From positions 1 to 8,386 of the forward strand of contig JADGRS010000124.1 of the NCBI GenBank assembly GCA_017880705.1: a DNA stretch of 8,386 nt, written 5' to 3'. The position numbers were made by a program, and so were the translations under genes. The DNA is from Burkholderiales bacterium. GTDB taxonomy: Bacteria; Pseudomonadota; Gammaproteobacteria; Burkholderiales; Usitatibacteraceae. The notes under the pieces are model-generated. The model made no database searches. It had not been told where the DNA came from and saw only the letters and a program-made list of their open reading frames with translations. Within the stretch, counting starts at the first letter, position 1; every line of letters begins with the position of its first letter. Below, piece after piece: positions 1 through 5,906 of the stretch.

Positions 1-180
1 GGCAACGTCGTCGGCAACGTCTACATCCGCAAGGTCGAGCGCAAGGATGGAAGGCTCGTGAACCGGGTGATCTACACGTACCCCAACGTGAGCCAGTTCT
101 GGACCTACGATCCCGAGGCGTTTCTCAAGAACCCGGTCTATTCGCGCGACTATCCTCCGGCGAAGAACCTGGAGTCCTGA
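1..180 (+). CDS. ABC transporter substrate-binding protein, C-terminal end (partial)
   Basis: Only the last 59 codons and a TGA stop are visible; the gene begins before the window. The frame is open from base 1. The tail contains VGNVYIRKVE, then YPNVSQFWTYDPEAF and a closing NPVYSRDYPP segment. This resembles the C-terminus of periplasmic ligand-binding proteins of the branched-chain amino acid (LivJ/LivK, Peripla_BP_6) type found in betaproteobacteria. Such proteins capture a small organic ligand in the periplasm and deliver it to an ABC permease. The family call comes from recognising the tail only, with no ligand-binding residues in view. The ABM-fold gene begins two bases after the stop, and its ribosome binding site lies inside this gene, so the two are probably co-transcribed. 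Confidence 0.6.
   Translation, partial: GNVVGNVYIRKVERKDGRLVNRVIYTYPNVSQFWTYDPEAFLKNPVYSRDYPPAKNLES
171..174 (+). promoter_or_regulatory. Ribosome binding site for the ABM-fold gene
   Basis: GGAG lies eight bases before the ATG at 183, inside the last codons of the upstream gene. It supports that start and suggests translational coupling. Confidence 0.6.
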
Positions 181-182
181 CC

Positions 183-470
183 ATGAGCTTCGTGCTGCAA
201 GTGGCGATTCGAATCAAGCCCGAGAACGTCGACGCCTTCATGGCGAAGGTGCTCGAGAACGCGGCGAGCGCGCGCCAGGAGCCGGGCTGCGAGCAGTTCG
301 ACGTAGTGGTCGACCCCAAGGACCGCACCAGCGTCATGCTCTACGAGGTGTACGCCGACGAGAAGGCATTCCAGGTGCACCAGCAGCAGGCGGCGTTCAA
401 GAAGTACGTCGCTGAAGCGGTCCCGCTGCTCGCGTCTCGCGAGCGCCATTTCTGGAAGCGGATGGACTAG
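183..470 (+). CDS. ABM-domain putative quinol monooxygenase (YgiN-like)
   Basis: A 95-residue protein spanning one antibiotic biosynthesis monooxygenase (ABM) domain, the usual size of the small dimeric ferredoxin-like-fold family that includes YgiN and LsrG. Visible family features are the N-terminal strand VLQVAIRIKPE, the turn EPGCEQFDV (33-41), the strand VMLYEVYADEKAF (51-63) with Glu55, and His66 followed by FKKYV. Known members oxidise quinols or aromatic polyketides without cofactors, or process small signalling molecules, so the substrate cannot be assigned. There is no signal peptide and it is expected in the cytoplasm. The ATG start is supported by GGAG at 171-174. It lies between two solute-binding protein genes and may act on a compound they import, which is inference. 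Confidence 0.85.
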   Translation: MSFVLQVAIRIKPENVDAFMAKVLENAASARQEPGCEQFDVVVDPKDRTSVMLYEVYADEKAFQVHQQQAAFKKYVAEAVPLLASRERHFWKRMD

Positions 471-471
471 C

Positions 472-477
472 AGGAGG
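472..477 (+). promoter_or_regulatory. Strong Shine-Dalgarno for the dctP-like gene
   Basis: AGGAGG lies nine bases before the ATG at 487. It is close to the full anti-16S complement, the best ribosome binding site in the window, and fixes the start of the solute-binding protein. Confidence 0.75.
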
Positions 478-486
478 AGAGACGCG

Positions 487-1491
487 ATGCGGAAAAGAGA
501 TTTCATCGGCGGGGCGGCCGCCGCCACGATCCTCGCGAGCACCGGCGCCTGCACCGGCATGGGCGTGACGGCGCCGGCCTTCCGCTATCGCCTCGGCCTG
601 AGCCAGCCCGTGGACAGTCCCAACTACATCCGGCTGAAGGAGATGGCCGAGCGGGTTCAGGCCGATACCGGCGGGCGCATGCGGATCGACCTCTTCCCGG
701 AGAGCAAGCTCGGCAACGACAGCGCGATGATCGCCATGGTGCAGAAGGGCGAGCTCGAAATGTACATGGGCGGCAACGTCTTCGGGCCGCTGGTGCCGGT
801 GACCGAGATGCCGGGGCTGCCGTTCACATTCAAGGACTCCGCGGAGGTATTCGCCGCCCTCGATGGCGAGCTTGGCGACTACATCCGCGCCGAGATGGCC
901 GCGAAGGGCCTGCACGCCTTCCGGTTCGGGTTCGACAACGGCTTCCACCAGCTCACGACGAGCACCAGGCCCATCCGCACCGTCGACGACCTCGCGGGCA
1001 TGAAGATCCGCACGCCGGTGCAGAAGATGACGGTCGATTTCTTCGAGTCCCTCGGCGCGAAGCCGATGACGTTCACCTTGAACCGGCTCTATGAGGTGCT
1101 GAAGGATCACACGGTCGACGGGCAGACCGATCCGCTCCAGATCATCGTGCTCCTCAAGCTGAACGAGGTGCAGACCTATCTCAGCCTCACGAACCACTGG
1201 TGGTCCGGCTTCACGCTGACCGCGAACCCGCAAGCGTGGAAGGCGCTGCCGCCCGATATCCAGGCCGCCGTCAATCGGCACGCCGAGTCTGCGGCGCTCG
1301 CGCAAAGGCAGGACGTCGCGCGACTCGATGCCGGCGCCGTGGAGCTTCTCCGCGGCAGGGGAATGATCGTGAACCAGGCCGACACCAGCGGATTCCGCAG
1401 GCACCTCGGTGCTTTCTACGCGCGCTGGAAAGGCATCTACGGCGACAAGGCCTGGGCGCTCCTCGAATCGCGGGTGGGCAAGCTCGCCTGA
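487..1491 (+). CDS. TRAP transporter solute-binding protein, DctP family
   Basis: A 334-residue DctP-family (PF03480) periplasmic binding protein of normal length. The N-terminus MRKRDFIGG followed by an Ala-rich segment looks like a Tat-type export signal with KR in place of the RR pair. Cys22 follows it in a poor lipobox (TGAC), so lipidation is uncertain. Family features are LGLSQPVDSPNY near 37-47, FPESKLGNDSAM (70-81), PGLPFTFKD (109-117), the GMKIRTP segment (171-177) whose Arg175 should bind the substrate carboxylate, and DGQTDPLQ (211-218), the counterpart of the usual DGQENP. In the family the protein delivers organic acids, often 2-oxo or hydroxy acids, to the DctQ/DctM membrane subunits. 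Neither subunit gene follows. The next gene is convergent and begins its stop codon 19 bases downstream. Confidence 0.9.
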   Translation: MRKRDFIGGAAAATILASTGACTGMGVTAPAFRYRLGLSQPVDSPNYIRLKEMAERVQADTGGRMRIDLFPESKLGNDSAMIAMVQKGELEMYMGGNVFGPLVPVTEMPGLPFTFKDSAEVFAALDGELGDYIRAEMAAKGLHAFRFGFDNGFHQLTTSTRPIRTVDDLAGMKIRTPVQKMTVDFFESLGAKPMTFTLNRLYEVLKDHTVDGQTDPLQIIVLLKLNEVQTYLSLTNHWWSGFTLTANPQAWKALPPDIQAAVNRHAESAALAQRQDVARLDAGAVELLRGRGMIVNQADTSGFRRHLGAFYARWKGIYGDKAWALLESRVGKLA

Positions 1492-1496
1492 GCGAG
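1483..1496. terminator. Weak hairpin at the convergent junction
   Basis: CTCGC-CTGA-GCGAG forms a five-pair GC stem with a four-base loop that contains the stop codon of the dctP-like gene. It sits where the plus-strand genes meet the minus-strand genes. There is no T-run on either side, so it would be at best a weak bidirectional terminator. Confidence 0.2.
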
Positions 1497-1510
1497 GACC
1501 GTTCGGAGGA

Positions 1511-2215
1511 TCAGGTGCGCTGCGGGATCTGGAGGCCCCTTGCGACGGCCGGACGCGCGACGAACGCATCGAGCGCCCGCGTGACGTGGACGAAGTCCGC
1601 GATCCCCACGAGATCGCCGGCACCGTAGAAGCCGATGAGGTTACGCACCCACGGGAACGTGGCGATGTCGGCGATGGTGTAGTCGTCGCCCACGATCCAG
1701 GCGCGGCCCGCGAGCTGCCGGTCGAGGACGGCGAGCAATCGCCGCGACTCCGCGACATAGCGGTCGCGCGGGCGCTTGTCCTCGTAGTCCTTGCCCGCGA
1801 ATTTGTGGAAGAAGCCCACCTGGCCGAACATCGGGCCGATGCCGCCCATCTGGAACATCAGCCACTGGATCGCCGTGTAGCGCCCCGCCGCATCCTGCGG
1901 CATGAACTTCCCGGTCTTGTCGGCGAGATAGATCAGGATCGCGCCGGATTCGAACAGCGGCAGCGGCTTGCCGCCGGGGCCATCGGGATCGAGGATGGCG
2001 GGGATCTTGTTGTTGGGGCTGAGGGACAGGAACTCCGGCGACATCTGGTCGTTGGCTTCGAAGCGGACGAGATGGGGCTCGTAGGCGAGGCCGGTCTCCT
2101 CGAGCATGATCGAGACCTTGACGCCGTTGGGCGTCGGCAGCGAATAGAGCTGGAGCCGGTCGGGATGCTGCGCGGGCCACTTCTTCGTGATGGGAAACGC
2201 GGAAAGATCGGCCAC
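1511..2215 (-). CDS. Glutathione S-transferase, YfcG/YghU-like (nu class)
   Basis: A 234-residue protein with an N-terminal thioredoxin-fold domain (about 19-105) and an all-helical C-terminal domain (about 110-225). The start of the fold, QLYSLPTPNGVKVSIMLEE, carries the TPNG motif (28-31). In E. coli YfcG the Thr and Asn of this motif contact the glutathione sulfur. NNKIPAI (68-74) supplies the conserved cis-Pro72, and ESGAI (89-93) binds the gamma-glutamyl group. DDYTIADIATFPW (177-189) is the N-capping-box region of the C-terminal domain. YfcG and YghU act as cytosolic disulfide-bond reductases with glutathione, and the same role is inferred here. The GTG start at 2215 gives the family-typical leader (ADLSAFPITKKWPAQHPDR), although no clear Shine-Dalgarno is seen. 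It lies eight bases after the TfoX-domain gene and is the last gene of the minus-strand run. Confidence 0.92.
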   Translation of the reverse strand: MADLSAFPITKKWPAQHPDRLQLYSLPTPNGVKVSIMLEETGLAYEPHLVRFEANDQMSPEFLSLSPNNKIPAILDPDGPGGKPLPLFESGAILIYLADKTGKFMPQDAAGRYTAIQWLMFQMGGIGPMFGQVGFFHKFAGKDYEDKRPRDRYVAESRRLLAVLDRQLAGRAWIVGDDYTIADIATFPWVRNLIGFYGAGDLVGIADFVHVTRALDAFVARPAVARGLQIPQRT

Positions 2216-2223
2216 GGTCGATT

Positions 2224-2565
2224 CTAGCGGCGGCCGGATTTCACGAAATCGAGCGAGGCCTGGAAGAGCTCCAGATCCTTCTCGTAGTCGGCCGCTTCCG
2301 CGCGGTCGATCTGGATCCACTCCCTCGTGCTCGCCATGCCGCCGGGCTGGAACGGAACGACGTTTTCCCTCGAGAACTGCAGCTCCGTCGCGGTGGCGAC
2401 CGGCAGGCGCAGCCCGATGCCGTTGCCGCTGATGCACGCGAACATCTTGTCGGCCACGAAGTAGGCGTCGAGGCCGTTGATCTTTCTCGCGCTGACGCCC
2501 GGGAGCTTGAGGAGCAGGGCGTCGATCAGCGCCCTGCGCGGGTTCTTTTCCTTCTCCGCTTTCAC
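2224..2565 (-). CDS. TfoX N-terminal domain protein
   Basis: A 113-residue protein resembling a stand-alone TfoX N-terminal domain (PF04993). The pattern is a helix ending in GVSARKINGLDAYFV, a strand pair DKMFACISGNGIGLRLP (39-55), then PFQPGGMASTREWIQI (71-86) and a C-terminal helix. Family members typically show MFGG..YF, MFA.I..G.L.L and a late GG..M..Y.E. The MFGG part is diverged here to KINGLDAYF. TfoX/Sxy proteins regulate competence genes, but stand-alone N-domains are mostly of unknown role and this one lacks a TfoX C-terminal domain. The GTG start at 2565 overlaps the ankyrin gene stop as GTGA, and GGAG lies seven bases upstream. This implies translational coupling. Confidence 0.75.
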   Translation of the reverse strand: MKAEKEKNPRRALIDALLLKLPGVSARKINGLDAYFVADKMFACISGNGIGLRLPVATATELQFSRENVVPFQPGGMASTREWIQIDRAEAADYEKDLELFQASLDFVKSGRR

Positions 2566-3869
2566 GAGCGGGCTCCCGCCGCCAGCAGCATCTTGACGAT
2601 CTCGTCCTGGCCGGCACTGGTCGCGTAGCCCAGCGCGGTCTTGCCCTTCTCGCGGGGCTTCTCGTTGACGTTCGCGTGCTGCGCGATGAGCAGCCGCACC
2701 ACGTCGGCATGTCCGTGCCCGGCGGCCACCATGAGCGGCGTCAACCCGTCGCGACGCGGCAGGTCGACCTTCGCTCCGGCCTCGATCAAGGCGCCTGCGA
2801 TCGAGGCGTTGGGTGCGTTGCCCAATGCAGTGTCTCCGTTCTCGTCCAACGCGTTCACGTCGACGCCGCGGCGGATGGCGCTGCGCACGTTGTCGACGTG
2901 ATCCGCCTTGACGTCGGCGTGAAACGCCTCGAGCCGCTCGCCGCGCACCGACGGCTTGTGGTTCTCGTCGAAGTAGTGCTCGCGATGATTGAGGATGCCG
3001 TAGACAATCGGCCCCGGGACAAGGAGGAACAGCGCCGCGGCGATCAGCGATCCGCCGCCCTTGTCGCGCAGGAACGCGAGGGCCTCCTCGCGGCTGCCGC
3101 GAACCAGGCGCACCCCGCCCGTATCGGCCTGGGGCACGATGGCGTTTTCCTTCTCCGAATAGAGGCCGACCACGCACGCTTTCGCGCCGACCGGGACGAC
3201 GCGCTCCTCGAACCGCGAGTTCTCCAGCGCCTCGTGGGAGCCCATCTTCCAATCCACGCGGAGGTTCCCGCTGCGATCCTCGATCACCTTCGCCACCTGC
3301 CCCACGGCGTTGGCGAGCGACTGAGCGGTGAACTTGGTTGCGGCGATATAGCGGCGCGCGCGCTCGATGGTGCCGTCGCCGAGGGTGCTGCCCGGAAATC
3401 CTTCGATCCCCGGAAAAGCCAGGAGCCGCACCTCGCGCACTCCGGAGCGGATGATCGACGGCGCCATCGCCATGCCGCTGTGATCGACGACCGGCGAGGG
3501 TGTCGAGGACTGGTTTGCCGGCTTGCCGATGAGCGGCGGCGGCTTCGGCACGTGGCTGATCGAATAGTCGTAGACCACGCAATCGAGCCCGCTCAACGGC
3601 GCGCGCAGGGCCTCGCCGGTCGGCTCGATGGTTCCGGCGATGGCGACGCGCTCGCCATCTCGCGGCGGTCCTTCGGGACGAGCGGCGATCGCGGCATCGC
3701 GGCGCTCGAGGCGCGCCTTGCGCAGGCCGCCGATGCCGAGGGCGACGCCGAAGGAGACGATCGCGGCGCCGATCCAATCGCCGGGCGGATAGAAGAGCTC
3801 GTGCGCGCCGTACCAGAGCGCCGCGAACGGCACGCCCCAGCTCGCTAGGAAGACGAGGAAGCTCTTCAT
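2562..3869 (-). CDS. Membrane protein with GIDE/BAM-like domain and C-terminal ankyrin repeats
   Basis: A 435-residue protein. Two hydrophobic segments (about 3-22 and 31-49) form an N-terminal hairpin, a third spans about 272-292, and a soluble tail follows. Between them, DGERVAIAGTIEPTGEALRAPLSG (71-94) followed by CVVYDYSI (97-104) resembles the start of the GIDE/BAM domain (PF12483) known from the mitochondrial ubiquitin ligase MUL1 and from bacterial membrane proteins. An IVPQADTGGVRLVRG stretch and EEALAFLRD precede the third membrane segment, as in MUL1. The tail (about 321-433) holds about three ankyrin repeats; the clearest are GLTPLMVAAGHGHADVVRLL (375-394) and TALGYATSAGQDEIVKMLLAAGA (411-433). 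No RING domain is present. A role as a membrane-anchored protein-binding scaffold is inference. The ATG at 3869 has no strong Shine-Dalgarno. The stop overlaps the next start (GTGA). Confidence 0.8.
   Translation of the reverse strand: MKSFLVFLASWGVPFAALWYGAHELFYPPGDWIGAAIVSFGVALGIGGLRKARLERRDAAIAARPEGPPRDGERVAIAGTIEPTGEALRAPLSGLDCVVYDYSISHVPKPPPLIGKPANQSSTPSPVVDHSGMAMAPSIIRSGVREVRLLAFPGIEGFPGSTLGDGTIERARRYIAATKFTAQSLANAVGQVAKVIEDRSGNLRVDWKMGSHEALENSRFEERVVPVGAKACVVGLYSEKENAIVPQADTGGVRLVRGSREEALAFLRDKGGGSLIAAALFLLVPGPIVYGILNHREHYFDENHKPSVRGERLEAFHADVKADHVDNVRSAIRRGVDVNALDENGDTALGNAPNASIAGALIEAGAKVDLPRRDGLTPLMVAAGHGHADVVRLLIAQHANVNEKPREKGKTALGYATSAGQDEIVKMLLAAGARS
2573..2576 (-). promoter_or_regulatory. 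Ribosome binding site for the TfoX-domain gene
   Basis: GGAG (within GGGAG) on the minus strand lies seven bases before the GTG at 2565. It supports that unusual start over the upstream open frame. Confidence 0.5.
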
Positions 3870-3889
3870 GGATTTGCCTGTTGCCCCAT

Positions 3890-3919
3890 GTGCGATGAAC
3901 GATCGCCAGATGGTCGCAC
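3890..3919. repeat. Inverted repeat in the 51-base gap before the ankyrin gene
   Basis: GTGCGA (3890-3895) and TCGCAC (3914-3919) are exact inverted copies around an 18-base centre that includes the palindrome CGATCG. On the minus strand it begins two bases after the TAA of the CtBP-like gene. It fills most of the only sizeable gap in the run (3870-3920). It could be a weak transcript hairpin or a protein-binding site. No T-run follows, and a match of this length can arise by chance. Confidence 0.3.
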
Positions 3920-3920
3920 G

Positions 3921-4913
3921 TTAGAGTCCCGCGCGGTTCCTTCCCCTGACGTCGCGGTTCACCACGTTGACAGGCCACTCGCCCGTGAGCACGCGGCGCA
4001 CCTCTCCCGGCGCTCCGGCCTGAAGGCCGACGAGCGCCTGCTCGCTGTACCACGCGACGTGCGGGGTGATGATGACGTTGTCGCGGCCTCTCAGCGGATG
4101 CGGATCCGGAAGCGGCTCGGGATCGGTGGTATCGAGCGCGCAGCCGGCGATCTTCTTCGCGTCGAGGGCGCGCGCCAGCGCATCGGTATCCACCACGGGA
4201 CCGCGCGAGCAATTGATGAGGAAGGCGCTCGCCTTCATCTTCGAGAGCGCCTCGTCGCCGATCATGCCGCGGGTCTCGCGCGTGAGGGGAGGGTGCACCG
4301 ACACGAAATCGGACTCGCGCAGGAGCGCCTCGAGCTCGACCTTCCTCGCGGGAATGTCGCGCGGCTCGTCCTTCACGAAAGGATCGGCGAAGACGATGCG
4401 CATGCCGAACGAGGCCGCGCGCAGCGCCACCTGCCGCGCGATGTTGCCGAAACCGACGAGGCCCAGCGTCCTCCCGGAGAGGCGGAACATGGGCTTGCCG
4501 GGCGGAACCTCCCAACGCCCGCCGCGCACCAGCCTGTCGTAGAGGGCGACCTTGCGCGCGCACGCGAGGAGGAGCGCCAGCGTGTGCTCGGCGACTTCCT
4601 CCACGCAGTAGGTCGGGTTGTTGGTGACGATGATGCCCTCGCGGGTGGCCGCCTCGAGGTCGATCGTGTCCACGCCGATCCCGTAGCGCGCGATGATCCG
4701 GCACTTGGGCATGCGCGCCATCACCTCCGCGGTGATCGGCCCGGCGTACGTGTTGAGGAGGGCGTCGCAGTCCGCGGCCTCGTCGAGAAACTCCTCGGGC
4801 TTCTTCGTCTTCATGGGGACCAGGTCGGCGAGATCGCCGAGGGTCTTCCTCTCGACGTCGAGAGACTCCCAGACGTAGTCGGTCAACACCACCTTCGCTC
4901 TTGCCGTCTTCAT
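3921..4913 (-). CDS. D-2-hydroxyacid dehydrogenase, CtBP-like, NAD-dependent
   Basis: A 330-residue enzyme of the D-isomer-specific 2-hydroxyacid dehydrogenase superfamily, which interconverts 2-oxo and D-2-hydroxy acids in the cytosol. The catalytic domain occupies both ends. The inserted Rossmann domain (about 105-285) has GFGNIAR (154-160), with Ala as the last fingerprint residue, and Asp177 in FADP, which suggests NAD rather than NADP. The catalytic set is complete: Arg237 in NCSRGPVVD, Glu266 in DPEPLPDP, and His285 in ITPHVAWYSE. The HVAWYSE ending and the RYGIGVDTIDLEAA segment resemble the CtBP-like branch, which also overlaps 3-phosphoglycerate-dehydrogenase annotations. There is no ACT domain, so a SerA role is less likely. 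The ATG at 4913 overlaps the upstream stop (ATGA), with GGAG seven bases before it. Confidence 0.93.
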   Translation of the reverse strand: MKTARAKVVLTDYVWESLDVERKTLGDLADLVPMKTKKPEEFLDEAADCDALLNTYAGPITAEVMARMPKCRIIARYGIGVDTIDLEAATREGIIVTNNPTYCVEEVAEHTLALLLACARKVALYDRLVRGGRWEVPPGKPMFRLSGRTLGLVGFGNIARQVALRAASFGMRIVFADPFVKDEPRDIPARKVELEALLRESDFVSVHPPLTRETRGMIGDEALSKMKASAFLINCSRGPVVDTDALARALDAKKIAGCALDTTDPEPLPDPHPLRGRDNVIITPHVAWYSEQALVGLQAGAPGEVRRVLTGEWPVNVVNRDVRGRNRAGL

Positions 4914-5899
4914 GGGGACGCTCCGTAGATCTCGGGGTTGCAGCAGTTGGGGGGCCGGCGTCCCTCGAGGACCGCGATGATGTTGTCGACGACGATATGG
5001 GCCATCGAATCGCGCAGCTCGGCGACCGCGCTTCCCAGGTGGGGCGTGAGCACGACGTTGCGCATCCCCAGGAGCGAGGGCTCGACCTCGGGCTCGCGCT
5101 CGAAGACATCCAGGCCCGCGCCGGCGATGCGCCCCTCGCTCAATGCACGCGCGAGCGCCTTCTCGTCGATGATGGGGCCGCGCGCGGTGTTGACGAGGAA
5201 CGCCGTCGATTTCATGAGTCCCAGCTCCCGCGCCCCGATGAGGTGGTGCGTCGCGGAGTCGAGCGGCGCGTGCACGGAAACGAAGTCCGACTCCGCGAGG
5301 AGCTCGTCGAAGGGGGCATAGGTAATGCCCCATTCCCGTTCCTCGCCCTCGCTCTTGCGCCGCGGCCCCCAATAGAGAACCTTCATCGAGAAGCCGTGCG
5401 CGCGCCGGGCCACCGCGCGCCCGATGCGCCCGCCGCCGCCGATGAGGCCGATCGTCTTTCCCGCCATGGCGGCGCCCTCCAGGTGCATCGACTGCCCTCC
5501 CGGGAACACGCCGGCGCGCAGCAGGCGGTCGCCTTCGACTATGCGGCGCGCGACCGCGATGAGCAGGCCGAAATGCAGATCCGCCGTGGCTTCGGTCACG
5601 ATGGGCGGGATGACCGTCACGGGAATGCGCCGGGCGGTGGCCGCGGCGACGTCGATGTCCGAGGGCGTGATCTTCATCGAGGCGATCGCGCGCAGCTTCG
5701 AATTGGCCGCGATGACTTCGGCGTCGATGCGGTCCTGCAGCAGGCAGAAGAGGATGTCGTGGGCACGCGCGGCCGCGCAAAGCTCGTCGCGAGTCATGAT
5801 GTGCGCCGTGTCGGGATTGAGATCCACGTCCGCGACGCCGCGCAGCCGCTCGATTGCGCTGCGCGCTATGGGTTGGGTGATGAAGATGCGGGGGCGCAC
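4910..5899 (-). CDS. D-2-hydroxyacid dehydrogenase, probably NADP-preferring
   Basis: A 329-residue D-isomer-specific 2-hydroxyacid dehydrogenase, resembling glyoxylate/hydroxypyruvate reductases. Catalytic residues are Arg240 in NTARGPIID, Glu269 in FEREPEVEP and His287 in LTPHLGSAV, so the active site is intact. The nucleotide loop is GGGGRIG (154-160), one Gly longer than the usual GLGRIG. The position after the second Rossmann strand reads YWGPRRK (176-182) in place of the usual Asp, with basic residues following, which points to NADP. It is clearly divergent from the CtBP-like neighbour, so the two are unlikely to be recent duplicates. The GTG at 5899 is chosen because homologous sequence (RPRIFITQPI) begins there. 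It lies seven bases after the preceding stop but lacks a visible Shine-Dalgarno. An in-frame ATG at 5962 would add 21 unlikely residues. Confidence 0.92.
   Translation of the reverse strand: MRPRIFITQPIARSAIERLRGVADVDLNPDTAHIMTRDELCAAARAHDILFCLLQDRIDAEVIAANSKLRAIASMKITPSDIDVAAATARRIPVTVIPPIVTEATADLHFGLLIAVARRIVEGDRLLRAGVFPGGQSMHLEGAAMAGKTIGLIGGGGRIGRAVARRAHGFSMKVLYWGPRRKSEGEEREWGITYAPFDELLAESDFVSVHAPLDSATHHLIGARELGLMKSTAFLVNTARGPIIDEKALARALSEGRIAGAGLDVFEREPEVEPSLLGMRNVVLTPHLGSAVAELRDSMAHIVVDNIIAVLEGRRPPNCCNPEIYGASP
4921..4924 (-). promoter_or_regulatory. Ribosome binding site for the CtBP-like dehydrogenase
   Basis: GGAG on the minus strand, seven bases before the ATG at 4913 and inside the upstream gene. 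It supports that start over the internal Met34 codon, which lies in a near-identical local context. Confidence 0.5.
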
Positions 5900-5906
5900 G
5901 GGGGCA

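Noticed and set aside
1483..1510. Convincing rho-independent terminator between the convergent gene groups
   Set aside because: Only a five-pair stem is present, with no T-run on either strand; it is kept only as a low-confidence feature.
397..1758. 453-codon minus-strand open frame antisense to the dctP-like gene
   Set aside because: Low-complexity Arg/Glu/His-rich translation opposite a gene with clear family motifs and a strong ribosome binding site.
1511..2710. Longer glutathione transferase reading with an N-terminal extension
   Set aside because: The upstream part overlaps the TfoX-domain and ankyrin genes out of frame and looks like shadow sequence. The GTG at 2215 gives the family-typical N-terminus.
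2224..5109. Very long minus-strand open frame (961 codons)
   Set aside because: It crosses three real genes out of frame, and only its last 113 codons match a family (TfoX N-domain). The rest is Arg/Gly-rich shadow translation typical of high-GC DNA.
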